A DNA stretch of 64,000 bases from REEB95 sp035934995 (GTDB lineage: Bacteria; Pseudomonadota; Alphaproteobacteria; ATCC43930; CGMCC-115725). Position 1 is the first letter of the stretch; each line of letters starts with the position of its first letter. The DNA is taken from the NCBI GenBank assembly GCA_035934995.1, contig DASYXI010000047.1, positions 8,090 to 72,089 of the forward strand, written 5' to 3'. Made by a program: the position numbers and the translations under genes. The notes under the pieces are model-generated. The model did no database searches, was not told the DNA's origin, and saw nothing but the letters and a program-made list of their open reading frames with translations. This document shows positions 1 to 8,942 of the stretch, piece after piece.

Positions 1-1216
1 TCTCCTCGGGCGCCATGCCGATGCCGGTGTCGGCGACGGCGAAGCTGAATCCGGACGCCGCGTCGAACGCGACCGAGATTTTGACCTGGCCCGCTTCGGT
101 GAATTTGACGGCGTTCGACACCAAATTGAGCAGGATCTGACGCAGGCGCACGGTGTCGGCGCGGATGAACGGCGTGTTCGGCGGAATGTCGGCGACGAGT
201 TCGAGGTGCTTGGCAGCCGCCTGGACGCGCATCGCCGCCACGCTGTCGTGCACGATCGTCGCCGGATCGACCAATTCGTCGCGCAGCTCGGTCTTGCCGG
301 CTTCGATCTTCGAGATGTCGAGCAGGTTGTTGATGATCTGGAGCAGGTGCTCGCCGGCGTTGAAGATGTCGTGCGCGTAGTTGGCGTAGATCGGCTTGCC
401 CGGACCCATGAGCCCGTCTTTGATGATCTGCGAAAAGCCGATGATGGCGTTGAGCGGCGTCCGCAGCTCATGACTCATATTCGCGAGAAACCGCGACTTC
501 ACTTGATTGGCGTGCTCGGCTTCGTCCTTGGCCTCGAGCAGCGCCACGCGCTGCGCCAGCAGTTCGTCGTTCACTTTCGACAGGGCGTACCAGGTAACGC
601 CATAAGCGAGGACGATGTCGTTGACGATCGGCAGCAGCAAGAATGCCGTCGCTTGCAGCGGCGTCATGTGCATCAAATCGGGCGGGGTCGTCCGCGTCAG
701 CAGCAGCGCGATGCGCGCGCCGAAAAGTACCGTTCCGAAGATGCACGTGCCGACCAGCAGCCGCTCTGGCCCCCAGGCAGCTTTCGCCTTCGACCACAAT
801 TCGGCACCGCCGAGCCACAGCGCGACAAGGAGGAAGACGCTAAGGACGAGCAAGCGCGCCTGTGTATTCGGCTCTGCATAGGTGAAGTAGAGAAAAAACA
901 GCGCCAAGCCGGCAATCAGTCCCGCCTCGATGTCGCGGCATGGTGTTTTGCCGGCCATATAGCGCGTGCCACGCCAGAACAGCACGATGGCGCTGCCGAG
1001 GAAACAATTCGCCATGACGATGGTGATAAATACCGGCGCATTGTTGCGCAGGCTGAGGCCGACGAAGCCGGCGGCGAGCATCCCATAACCGGTCGCGAAG
1101 CTGCCGACGACGGCGCGATGACGTTGGTTGGACAGCGCGAGGGTTCCAAGGACCGTCGCGATCCCGAGGAGCAGCGCGGTGCTGATCGCGCTGAGCGTAT
1201 GGATGTCGAGTTGCAC
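1..1216 (-). CDS. Membrane sensor histidine kinase, 3' end outside window
   Basis: The N-terminal 200 or so residues are strongly hydrophobic, with about six or seven predicted membrane segments. A short linker of coiled-coil character follows. The dimerisation/phosphoacceptor domain has the H-box NMSHELRTPLN with the phosphorylatable His near residue 249, then the NLLDISKIEAG segment. The ATPase domain shows the N-box LLNLVSNAVKF and the G1 box DTGIGMAPEE before the window edge cuts the gene. About 405 residues are present. No ATG fits the start; GTG at 1216 is the most plausible, and an in-frame CTG lies four codons upstream. The signal sensed cannot be read, and the partner regulator is probably encoded outside the window. 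Confidence 0.85.
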   Translation of the reverse strand, partial: MQLDIHTLSAISTALLLGIATVLGTLALSNQRHRAVVGSFATGYGMLAAGFVGLSLRNNAPVFITIVMANCFLGSAIVLFWRGTRYMAGKTPCRDIEAGLIAGLALFFLYFTYAEPNTQARLLVLSVFLLVALWLGGAELWSKAKAAWGPERLLVGTCIFGTVLFGARIALLLTRTTPPDLMHMTPLQATAFLLLPIVNDIVLAYGVTWYALSKVNDELLAQRVALLEAKDEAEHANQVKSRFLANMSHELRTPLNAIIGFSQIIKDGLMGPGKPIYANYAHDIFNAGEHLLQIINNLLDISKIEAGKTELRDELVDPATIVHDSVAAMRVQAAAKHLELVADIPPNTPFIRADTVRLRQILLNLVSNAVKFTEAGQVKISVAFDAASGFSFAVADTGIGMAPEE

Positions 1217-1352
1217 GATGGCGGACAGGTTGGCGGTGGCTGAGGATCCCGAACGCGCGACTAAGAGCCGATCGATAGCCGCGTGCTTAACACATTATGT
1301 CGGCGAACTCGTAGCATTTGGTTAACGAGTCGTGCCGTTTTGGAGCCGGTGG

Positions 1353-1991
1353 TCAGGCGCGGAAATGGCCGTGGCGTTCGAGCAGGTGAGTGCGCGACAT
1401 CCAGACGAACCGGCACGGGTGCATCAGATGGGCATGGCCGAGCCCCGCCGGATTGAACGCCCACAGCAGCATCGCGACCAGGCAAGTCTCGCCAAGCTCA
1501 TGCATCCAGGTGCCGGCCGAATGCGGCGGTTCAACCACGGTGTCGAATCCGCAGCCGGCGAACGGCGCCTGCAACAGCCGACCGTCGAAGCGTAGGCAGC
1601 CGCGCAAGGCGACGAAATTCGGCGTATGTCCGGCGCGCGTCTCCGCCGCCAATGTTCGCATGCTGTTGCGCGCGCACCGCGCGGCCGCGGTCGCCCAGCG
1701 CAACGTCACGCCGCCTGCCGGGATCGCGGGCACGTGCTCGTTCCAAAGGTGCAAATCGAGCAGCGGATCGCCGGGGCGGATCGACGTGCCGTCGGAGAGC
1801 GTGAGCGCGCGCGGCGCGACGGCGGGTGCCACGCGCAGGATGCAGTCGGGTCGGTTGGTGAACTCGATGATGCCGTGCTGGCGCCGCAGGTGGGCGTCGA
1901 GCCCGAAAATCGAACGGCGCAACCAGCCAGCGCCAGCGCGAGACGATTCTGCGCTGGAGGCGACAGAGCCGATCGTCAAATCTTCGTTCAT
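1353..1991 (-). CDS. Conserved protein with YkoP-like DLHLWNEHVP motif
   Basis: A 212-residue soluble protein. Its clearest feature is a central DLHLWNEHVP segment preceded by GDPLLDLHL, which resembles the YkoP-like domain that accompanies polysaccharide-deacetylase and lipid-related proteins. That similarity is from memory and not proven. The reading frame is open further upstream to 2078, but ATG at 1991 has a GAGGCGGG ribosome binding site directly before it, so I prefer the shorter start. There is no signal peptide and no obvious catalytic motif. It is a single gene, divergent from the DUF2189 gene that follows. Function unknown. Confidence 0.65.
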   Translation of the reverse strand: MNEDLTIGSVASSAESSRAGAGWLRRSIFGLDAHLRRQHGIIEFTNRPDCILRVAPAVAPRALTLSDGTSIRPGDPLLDLHLWNEHVPAIPAGGVTLRWATAAARCARNSMRTLAAETRAGHTPNFVALRGCLRFDGRLLQAPFAGCGFDTVVEPPHSAGTWMHELGETCLVAMLLWAFNPAGLGHAHLMHPCRFVWMSRTHLLERHGHFRA

Positions 1992-2205
1992 CCCGCCTCG
2001 ATTGGCTGCTCGCGGCCGCGATCGGTCGGAATGTCGATCCGTATGGAACACCTCCGGCGCCGGCGGATCAATCCTCACGACAACCAGGCGTTGAACGCGA
2101 ATTGATCACGGGACTTTGAGCCAAAGTCCCCGAGCGTCGTCTGGCGGAACCCGTCAACCGGGTCTAGGATTTAATTCCGGTGACCGATGTTGACGGAGGA
2201 ACGTC

Positions 2206-3072
2206 ATGGCGGAAACCATCCGTAATCCGATCGAATGGGGTATCGACCAGTTGCGCCACGCCGCGGCTGGGTTCGAGGCGGCGGGTCGTGCGCTCGAGCA
2301 CGTCCCGGCGACCCTGCATTCGCCGCACCCACTGGTGCGGCGCATCGGCCTTGCCGATCTGCGCGAGGCCTTGATCCGCGGCGCCGCCGATTTCGGCACC
2401 TGCCGCAGCGACGTCATCTTCCTGTGCGCTTTCTATCCGCTGGCCGGCTTCGTCCTCGGGCGCATGGTGTTCGGCGCGCACATGCTGCCGTTGCTGTTCC
2501 CGCTCGTCGCTGGCTTCGCCTTGCTTGGTCCGCTCGCGGCCGTCGGCCTCTTGGAGATGAGCCGGCGTCGCGAACGCGGTGAAGAGGTGACCTGGGCGAC
2601 CGCCTTCCGGGTCGTGTACGCGCCATCCTTCGCCGCCATCGTCATGCTTGGTTTGCTGTTGCTGGCGATCTTCCTCCTGTGGCTGGGTGCGGCGGCGGTG
2701 ATCTACCGCTTCACGCTCGGGCCGGCGTTGCCGGCATCGTTCGGCGCTTTCGTTCACGACGTCGCGACCACCGAACGCGGCTGGGCGATGATCGGCGTCG
2801 GCATCGGCGTCGGATTTCTTTTCGCCGTGCTGGTGTTGACGATCAGCGTCGTGTCGTTCGCGCTGCTGCTCGATCGCGACGCGGGCATCGACGCCGCGAT
2901 CGCGACATCGATCCGCGTCGTCACCCACAACCCGGCCGTCATGGCGGCCTGGGGTGCGGTGATCGCGGCCGGTTTGGTGATCGGCTCGCTGCCGTTGCTG
3001 CTCGGGCTGGTGGTGGTGTTTCCGGTCCTCGGCCACGCCACTTGGCATCTCTACCGCAAGGCGGTGCGGTAG
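2206..3072 (+). CDS. DUF2189 integral membrane protein
   Basis: A 288-residue protein whose N-terminal part is soluble (about 70 residues), followed by five or six hydrophobic segments between residues 75 and 280. The N-terminal region, the IRGAADFGTCRSD stretch and the long glycine/alanine-rich membrane segments match the DUF2189 family of alphaproteobacterial inner-membrane proteins, whose role is not established. A GGAGG-type site lies just before the ATG at 2206. It is monocistronic: the upstream gene is divergent and the downstream radC is convergent, with only 37 nt between the stops. Confidence 0.8.
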   Translation: MAETIRNPIEWGIDQLRHAAAGFEAAGRALEHVPATLHSPHPLVRRIGLADLREALIRGAADFGTCRSDVIFLCAFYPLAGFVLGRMVFGAHMLPLLFPLVAGFALLGPLAAVGLLEMSRRRERGEEVTWATAFRVVYAPSFAAIVMLGLLLLAIFLLWLGAAAVIYRFTLGPALPASFGAFVHDVATTERGWAMIGVGIGVGFLFAVLVLTISVVSFALLLDRDAGIDAAIATSIRVVTHNPAVMAAWGAVIAAGLVIGSLPLLLGLVVVFPVLGHATWHLYRKAVR

Positions 3073-3109
3073 ATCGCGCACGCCGTCGCCATAAACGCGA
3101 CGATGCAGG

Positions 3110-3799
3110 TCACAACAGGCCGAGGCTCTTGAAGCTCGCGTGCCGGCCGCGGCCGATCACCACGTGATCGTGCAGCGCGACACCGACGGCGCCGACCGCC
3201 TTGGCGACGGCGCGCGTCATCTCGATGTCGCCGGCCGATGGCGTCGGATCGCCCGACGGATGGTTGTGCACCATGATGATCGCCGACGCGCCGAGTTCGA
3301 GTGCGCGCTTGACCACTTCGCGCGGGTAAACGGGTACGTGATCGACCGTGCCGCGCTGTTGCCGCTCGTCGGCGATCAACGCGTTCTTGCGGTCGAGGAA
3401 CAGCAAGCGGAACTCCTCGGTCTCGGCGAAACCGGCGGCCGTGTTGCAATACTCGACCAACTTGTCCCACGAGCCGATCACCGGCCGCGCCGTGAGTTCG
3501 CCCCGCGCCAGGCGCGCCGCCGCGCGCACCGCGAGAAGGTGCGCCGCGGCCGCATCACCCATGCCCGGCACCGCGGCCAGCGCGTCGCGCGACGCGCCGA
3601 GCACGCCGGCGATGCCGCCGAACCGTTTCAGCAGGGCCTTGGCGAGTGGCTTCGTATCGCCGCGCGCATTGGCGGCGGTCAGCAGGAACTCGAGCAATTC
3701 GTAATCGGGCAGGGCGTCGGCGCCGGCCTCGAGCAGCCGCGCGCGCAAGCGCGCGCGGTGGCCGTGGAAATGCGGCTTCGGTTTCGGCGGCTCCCCCAT
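3110..3799 (-). CDS. radC: RadC family JAB-domain protein
   Basis: A 229-residue protein of the RadC/MPN-plus family. It has a helix-hairpin-helix-like N-terminal part (YELLEFLLTAA, then VPGMGDAAA) and a C-terminal JAB metalloprotease-like domain with the signature HNHPSGDPTPSAGD, whose two His and the Asp bind metal in this fold. Length is normal for RadC. The frame is open upstream to 4258, but that would overlap the divergent ABC-transporter gene, so ATG at 3799 (MGEPPKPKP) is chosen. RadC is no longer believed to be a general repair protein and its cellular role is unsettled. Confidence 0.9.
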   Translation of the reverse strand: MGEPPKPKPHFHGHRARLRARLLEAGADALPDYELLEFLLTAANARGDTKPLAKALLKRFGGIAGVLGASRDALAAVPGMGDAAAAHLLAVRAAARLARGELTARPVIGSWDKLVEYCNTAAGFAETEEFRLLFLDRKNALIADERQQRGTVDHVPVYPREVVKRALELGASAIIMVHNHPSGDPTPSAGDIEMTRAVAKAVGAVGVALHDHVVIGRGRHASFKSLGLL

Positions 3800-4073
3800 C
3801 CGGCGCAAGGCTAGCGAATAGCACCGAGGCATACCACAAGCGCGCCGTGCATCGGGTGTCGAGCGGGGTGCCGGTCGCAGCGGCTCGTCCGGCCGCCCAT
3901 CGGCCTGGCGACCCACCGCGCTCGGCCGCACCCTCACAATCCAGGTTGCCCACTTAAACCAGCAATTCGCTGGGGTTGCACGGGCTTGCGCCTGGGGCCA
4001 AGGAACGTCATTCTTACATAACTTTAATCGGCACGCTGTGCTCGTCGGTGTGCAACCAAGGGGAGGGACGATT

Positions 4074-5408
4074 ATGAAATCATTTGGTAAATCCACGCCG
4101 ACGCGGCGCACGGTTCTCGCGGCCGGTAGTGCGTTGGCGGCGACCGCGGCGTTGCCGCGGATCGGCTTCGCCGAAGACCGGCCGGCGATGGGGACGTGGC
4201 CGGAAGGCTCGTCGGGCTCGTCGGTCTTCATCGGTATCACGGTGCCGCGCACCGGCACTTACGCCGCGCAAGGCGAGGACGAACTCAAGGGCTACGAGCT
4301 TGCTGTCGAACACATCAACAGCGGCCATCCGCTGATCAAGGCGATGTCGCCCAAGACCAAGAAGGGCGTCCTCGGCAAGGAAGTGAAGTACGGCATCGCG
4401 GATTCCGCGGCCAATCCGAACACCGCGAGCCAAGAGCAGTCGCGCTTCATCAGCGAGAACAAGGCGGTGCTCCTGACCGGCTCGACGTCCAGCGCGGTGG
4501 CGGTGGCGCTCAATCACCTCGCGCAGCGCGAAAAGGTGCTCTATGTCGCCGGCATCTCCGGCTCGAACGACACCACCGGCAAGGACTGCGTGCGCTACGG
4601 CTTCCGCCAGGACTTCTATGGCCAGACGGCCGCCGCCGCGATCGGCCCGGTCTTGCTCAAGACCTTCGGCAAGAATCGCAAATGCGCGTTCATGACGCCG
4701 GACTACACCTACGGTCACACGGTGACCAAATCGACGAGCGACTACCTGATCAAAAACGGCGGTTGGACGCTGGTGACGGACCAAGTCTCGCCGCTCGGCT
4801 CGCCGGATTACAGCACCTACCTGACGAACATCGCCAATTCGGGCGCCGAGATTCTGCTCAACGTCAACTGGGGCCACGACGCGGTCCTGTCGACGCAGCA
4901 GGCGAAGCAGTTCGGCATTCTCAACAAGATGAAGCTGGTGATTCCGTACCAGACGCCGTTCCTCGCTAAGGAGGTTGGCGCCGAAACCACGCAGGGCGTC
5001 TATGCCGCCACGGACTTCTGGTGGACCCTCGAGGACAAGTTCCCGCTGGCGAAGATGTTCGTCGAGGCGTTCCAGAAGAAGTACGGCTATCGGCCGGAGT
5101 GGGGCGCGGAGAACGCTTATATGGAATTCGCCATGTGGGCCGACGCCGTAGAGCACGCCGGCACGTTCTATCCGCCGGACGTGATCAAGTCCTACGAGGC
5201 GGGCCGCAAGATCAACTCTATCGTCGGCGAAGTCTATTGGCGCGCCGCCGATCACCAGCTGGTGCGGCCGGTCATCATCGTCCGCGGCAAGACGCCGAAG
5301 GCGATGAAGAACCCAGAGGACTTTTGGGAGGTCACTCAGATCGTTCCGGGCTTGCCGCTCATGCAGGCGCCGGATGCGTTCGGTTGCCAGCTCGGGTCCT
5401 ATACCTGA
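4074..5408 (+). CDS. ABC transporter substrate-binding protein, branched-chain amino acid/amide type, Tat-exported
   Basis: A 444-residue periplasmic binding protein of the LivJ/Peripla_BP_6 class. It begins with a twin-arginine signal (TRRTVLAAG followed by an alanine-rich hydrophobic stretch), so it is probably folded before export. The mature part shows the family pattern: FIGITVPRTGTYAAQGEDE near the start, GSTSSAVAVALNHL and KCAFMTPDYTYG in the middle. ATG at 4074 has a strong AAGGGGAGGG site six bases upstream; the frame extends 12 codons further but without a better site. It heads a cluster with LivH, LivM-LivG and LivF. The substrate cannot be deduced; amino acids, amides or urea-type compounds are all possible for this family. 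Confidence 0.9.
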   Translation: MKSFGKSTPTRRTVLAAGSALAATAALPRIGFAEDRPAMGTWPEGSSGSSVFIGITVPRTGTYAAQGEDELKGYELAVEHINSGHPLIKAMSPKTKKGVLGKEVKYGIADSAANPNTASQEQSRFISENKAVLLTGSTSSAVAVALNHLAQREKVLYVAGISGSNDTTGKDCVRYGFRQDFYGQTAAAAIGPVLLKTFGKNRKCAFMTPDYTYGHTVTKSTSDYLIKNGGWTLVTDQVSPLGSPDYSTYLTNIANSGAEILLNVNWGHDAVLSTQQAKQFGILNKMKLVIPYQTPFLAKEVGAETTQGVYAATDFWWTLEDKFPLAKMFVEAFQKKYGYRPEWGAENAYMEFAMWADAVEHAGTFYPPDVIKSYEAGRKINSIVGEVYWRAADHQLVRPVIIVRGKTPKAMKNPEDFWEVTQIVPGLPLMQAPDAFGCQLGSYT

Positions 5409-5428
5409 GCCGGTGGGGCGTTTGGCCT

Positions 5429-5452
5429 CGCGGGCGGCGCGCGCCGCCCGCG
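5429..5452. terminator. Perfect 24-nt GC palindrome between binding protein and permease genes
   Basis: A fully self-complementary GC stretch starts 20 nt after the binding-protein stop: the left arm CGCGGGCGGCGC is followed directly by its complement. There is no T-run, so it is more likely a 3'-stabilising or attenuating hairpin than a strong terminator. Binding proteins are usually made in excess over their permeases, and a hairpin in this place is a common way to achieve it. Confidence 0.5.
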
Positions 5453-5512
5453 GCGCCGGACGCGCGGTCGTTTCAGGCCGCTTTCGCGTGAGCGTTCGTA
5501 CCAGCGGCTTCT

Positions 5513-6388
5513 ATGGTCACCTGGCCTAATTTCGTATCGCAGTTCTTCAACGGCCTGGCGCTCGGCGCGCTGCTGGCGCTCATCAGCTCGGGCCTGACCA
5601 TCATTTATGGCACGCTCGGCGTACTGAACTTGGCGCACGGCGCCATGTTCATGCTGGGCGGTTATGCCGGCTACGTCGCCTATGAGGCGACCGGCTCGTT
5701 CACCATCGCGGTCGCCGCCGGCTCGCTGTTCCTGGTCGTCGTCGGCGTGCTGATGGAGCGCGTGATCATCCGTTATTTCTACAGCCGGCCGGCGGAGGAT
5801 CAGATTCTCGTCACCTTCGGCATCGGCATTTGCCTCGTCGAGGCCATCCGGCTGTTCTTCGGCAGCTTGTCCAAGACGGTGCCGCCGCCGGATTGGGCCG
5901 CCGGTATCACCTCGCTCGGATTCATGTTCTATCCGACCTATCGGCTGGTCGTCGTCGGCATCATCGCCGTGGCGCTGGTGGCGTTGTTCCTGGTGCTGTT
6001 CCGCACGCGGATCGGCCTGATCGTGCGCGCCGGCATCGAGGATTCGGCGATGGTCGACGCGCTCGGCATCGACGTCGACCGCGTGTTCATGATCGTGTTC
6101 GGCATTGGCGCGATGGCGGCCGGGTTCGCCGGTATCGTCAACGCGCCGGTCGTCTCGCTGACGCCCGACATGGGCGACGCGATTCTCGTGGAAACCTTCG
6201 TCGTCGTCGTCATCGGCGGCGTCGGCTCGTTCACGGGCGCGATCCTGGGCGGGCTGATCTCCGGCGAGATCCTCAGCCTGACCTCGATGGTCGATCCGGC
6301 CTATTCCGGCGTCATGCTGTTCGTGGTGATGACGCTGGTGCTGGTGCTAAGGCCGCAGGGGTTACTCGGCGCGCGGGGGCGGACATGA
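5513..6388 (+). CDS. livH: Branched-chain amino acid-type ABC permease LivH
   Basis: A 291-residue inner-membrane permease of the BPD_transp_2 family with about eight hydrophobic segments. Diagnostic stretches are LALISSGLTIIYGTLGVLNL near the N terminus and the coupling-helix region RAGIEDSAMVDALGIDVDRV at about residues 178-197, followed by FVVVVIGGVGSFTGAILGG. Length and order are typical. The stop TGA overlaps the ATG of the next gene (ATGA), so the two are probably translationally coupled. It should form the membrane channel together with the LivM part of the fusion encoded downstream. Confidence 0.93.
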   Translation: MVTWPNFVSQFFNGLALGALLALISSGLTIIYGTLGVLNLAHGAMFMLGGYAGYVAYEATGSFTIAVAAGSLFLVVVGVLMERVIIRYFYSRPAEDQILVTFGIGICLVEAIRLFFGSLSKTVPPPDWAAGITSLGFMFYPTYRLVVVGIIAVALVALFLVLFRTRIGLIVRAGIEDSAMVDALGIDVDRVFMIVFGIGAMAAGFAGIVNAPVVSLTPDMGDAILVETFVVVVIGGVGSFTGAILGGLISGEILSLTSMVDPAYSGVMLFVVMTLVLVLRPQGLLGARGRT

Positions 6389-8229
6389 AGGGCACCGGTT
6401 TGATGCTCGGTCGCCACCCTTTGTTGGTCGAAGTTCTGACCGCGGTCGGGCTGATCGCCGCGCCGTTCGTGCTGGGCCGGCTCGGCTTCGCGCCGGGCAC
6501 GGCCAATCAGATCCTGATCTGGGGCCTGTTCGGCATCGGCTTCGATCTGCTGTTCGGCTACACCGGTCTGCTGTCGTTCGGCCAATCGGCGTTCTACGGC
6601 ACCGGCGGCTTCGTCGCCGCCTATCTCTTGACCCACGCCGGCATGTCTAACGTCGTGCTGGCGCTGCTCATCGGCATGGTTGCCGCGGCCATCGCCGGCT
6701 ATGGCGTGGGCCTGATCGCGCTGCGGCGCACCGGCATCTATTTCGCCATGATCACGGTGGCGATCGCCGAGACCTTCTACTTTCTCGAGAATTCGCCGTT
6801 GTCGGCGTGGACCGGCGGCGAGAACGGGTTGCCCGGCGTGCCGACGCCGAGCTTCGCGCTGTTCGGCTTCCATTACCGGGTCGGTAACGACTGGTCGATG
6901 TATGGCTTCCTCGCCGTTTGCTATTTCATCGGCATCGTCATCGCGTTGCGCATTGTGCGCTCGCCGGTCGGTGCGATCCTCAGCGCGATCCGCGAGAACC
7001 CGCTGCGCGCGGCCGCTGTCGGCCACAACGTCCACGGCTACAAGCTGACCGCCTTCGTCATCGCGGCGGCCTATGCCGGTTTTGCCGGCGGGCTGCTCGG
7101 CGTGTTGCAGGCGTTCATGCCGCCCGAGGCCTTCACCTTCGACACGTCGGGCCAGCTCATCATGCAAACGATCATCGGCGGCGCCGGCACGTTGTTCGGC
7201 CCGCTCGTCGGCGCTGCCGTGTGGCTCTCGCTGCGCGATTTCCTGCAACAATCGCTCAATCTCGGCGCGGCGTGGAAGTTGGTGCTCGGCCTGATCTTCG
7301 TCTTGCTGGTGTGCTTTCTGCGGCGCGGCCTGATCGGCGGCCTGCGCGACCTGGTCGGCTGGCTTGCCACGCGCCGCCGCGCCGCCGAGGACGCAACCGC
7401 AATGCCGATTTCGGCGACCGGCGCCGTCGTCGCCACCGTCGGTCCATCGCGCCGCAAGGACGAGACGCCGTTTTCGGGACCGGTGCTCGAGGCGCGCGGC
7501 GTCACCAAATCGTTCGGCGGCTTGGTCGCCAACCGTGACATCCAATTCTCGGTCAACCAGGGCGAGTTGCGCGGCGTCATCGGACCGAATGGCGCCGGCA
7601 AGAGCACGTTCTTCAAGATGCTGACCGGCGAGCTGACGCCGACGTCGGGACAAATCATCTTTCACGGTCGCGACATCACCGGCATGGACATCGCCTCGGT
7701 CTGCCAGCTCGGGCTGACCAAGAGTTATCAGGTCAATCAGCTATTCAACCGGCTGACCGTGCGCGCCAACGTCGTGATTGCGGCCCTGGCCGAACGCCGC
7801 GGCCGTTTCTCGCTCGATTTCCTGCGGCGGATCGAACGCGTGCCGGGCCTCGATACCCAGGTCGAAGGCACGCTGGCGCTTGTCGGTCTGGCGGCGCGCG
7901 CCAATGTGCCGGTCTCCGATCTGGCCTATGGCGAGAAGCGGCGGCTTGAGATCGGCCTCGCGCTGGCGTCGTCGCCGTCGCTGCTGCTGCTCGACGAGCC
8001 GCTCGCCGGCATGAGCCCGCGCGAACGCGCCGAGACGGTGACGCTGCTGAAAAATATCCGCCGCGGCCGGACGCTGGTGGTCGTCGACCATGACATGGAC
8101 GCGATCTTCGAGCTCGCCGAACGCATCACCGTGTTGCACGAGGGGGCGGTGCTGGCGGAAGGCACGCCGGCGGAGATCCAACGCAACAAATTCGTCCAAG
8201 AAGCCTATCTCGGCGGTGTGGCGGCATGA
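6385..8229 (+). CDS. livMG: Fused LivM permease and LivG ATPase
   Basis: One 614-residue reading frame joins two usually separate subunits. Residues 1 to about 335 are a LivM-type permease (GYTGLLSFGQSAFYGTGGF; coupling region SAIRENPLRAAAVGHN; about ten membrane segments). A linker with many Ala, Arg and Thr (about 335-365) leads to a LivG-type ATPase with Walker A GPNGAGKST (about residue 400), signature SDLAYGEKRRLEIG and Walker B LLLLDEPLAGM. ATG at 6385 overlaps the livH stop. There is no internal stop or obvious internal start, so the fusion looks genuine. This architecture is known from other alphaproteobacteria. The end overlaps livF by ATGA. Confidence 0.92.
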   Translation: MKGTGLMLGRHPLLVEVLTAVGLIAAPFVLGRLGFAPGTANQILIWGLFGIGFDLLFGYTGLLSFGQSAFYGTGGFVAAYLLTHAGMSNVVLALLIGMVAAAIAGYGVGLIALRRTGIYFAMITVAIAETFYFLENSPLSAWTGGENGLPGVPTPSFALFGFHYRVGNDWSMYGFLAVCYFIGIVIALRIVRSPVGAILSAIRENPLRAAAVGHNVHGYKLTAFVIAAAYAGFAGGLLGVLQAFMPPEAFTFDTSGQLIMQTIIGGAGTLFGPLVGAAVWLSLRDFLQQSLNLGAAWKLVLGLIFVLLVCFLRRGLIGGLRDLVGWLATRRRAAEDATAMPISATGAVVATVGPSRRKDETPFSGPVLEARGVTKSFGGLVANRDIQFSVNQGELRGVIGPNGAGKSTFFKMLTGELTPTSGQIIFHGRDITGMDIASVCQLGLTKSYQVNQLFNRLTVRANVVIAALAERRGRFSLDFLRRIERVPGLDTQVEGTLALVGLAARANVPVSDLAYGEKRRLEIGLALASSPSLLLLDEPLAGMSPRERAETVTLLKNIRRGRTLVVVDHDMDAIFELAERITVLHEGAVLAEGTPAEIQRNKFVQEAYLGGVAA

Positions 8230-8927
8230 GCGCGCTGCTCGAAGTCGAAAAGCTCAATAGCTATTACGGCGACAGTCACATCCTGTTCGACATTTCGCTC
8301 GAAGTCGCCAAGAACGAGGTGGTCGCGTTGCTCGGCCGCAACGGCGCCGGCAAGAGCACGACGCTCAAAAGTCTGATCGGCATGGTGCGGCCGCGCGCCG
8401 GCCGCATCGTCTTCGACGGCGTGCCGATCCACGGCCTGAAATCGCATGCCATCGCGGTGCACGGGCTGCAATTGGTGCCCGAGGAACGCCGCATCTTCGG
8501 CACGCTGTCGGTCGAGGAAAATCTCGTCCTGGCGGGCATGACGGCGAAATCGCGCTGGCCTTTGGATCGTATCTGGGAAGTCTTTCCCCGGCTGCGCGAG
8601 CGCCGCCGCAGCCGCGGCACCGACCTGTCCGGCGGCGAACAGCAGATGCTGGCGATCGCGCGTGCCTTGGTGCGCGATCCCAAGATCATTTTGCTCGACG
8701 AGCCGTTCGAGGGCCTGGCGCCGATCATCGTGCGCGATCTGCTGGCGACCTGCCGCACGCTCGCCGAAGCCGGGCAGACGCTGGTGATCGTCGAGCAGAA
8801 CGTCACCGCCGCGATGACGCTCGCCGATCGCGTCTACATCATCAACAACGGCCACATGGTCGAGGCGATGAGCGCGCAGGCGGTGCGCGACCATCCGGAA
8901 GTTCTGCACCGCCATCTCGGCGTTTAG
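8226..8927 (+). CDS. livF: Branched-chain amino acid-type ABC ATPase LivF
   Basis: A 233-residue cytoplasmic ATPase of normal length. It shows Walker A GRNGAGKST, the Q-loop region LQLVPEERRIFGTLSVEENL typical of LivF, the ABC signature LSGGEQQML, Walker B IILLDEPFEGLAP and the H-loop-like position occupied by IVEQNV, which is usual in LivF. It is the last gene of the transporter operon; its start overlaps the stop of the livMG fusion. It should pair with the fused LivG domain as the second nucleotide-binding subunit. Confidence 0.94.
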   Translation: MSALLEVEKLNSYYGDSHILFDISLEVAKNEVVALLGRNGAGKSTTLKSLIGMVRPRAGRIVFDGVPIHGLKSHAIAVHGLQLVPEERRIFGTLSVEENLVLAGMTAKSRWPLDRIWEVFPRLRERRRSRGTDLSGGEQQMLAIARALVRDPKIILLDEPFEGLAPIIVRDLLATCRTLAEAGQTLVIVEQNVTAAMTLADRVYIINNGHMVEAMSAQAVRDHPEVLHRHLGV

Positions 8928-8942
8928 CCGCGGCGACCGTCT

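Noticed and set aside
206..1243. 345-aa plus-strand frame at the window start
   Set aside because: It is the antisense frame of the histidine kinase; its composition (His, Arg, Gln, Asp) is typical of GC-rich shadows and it has no motif.
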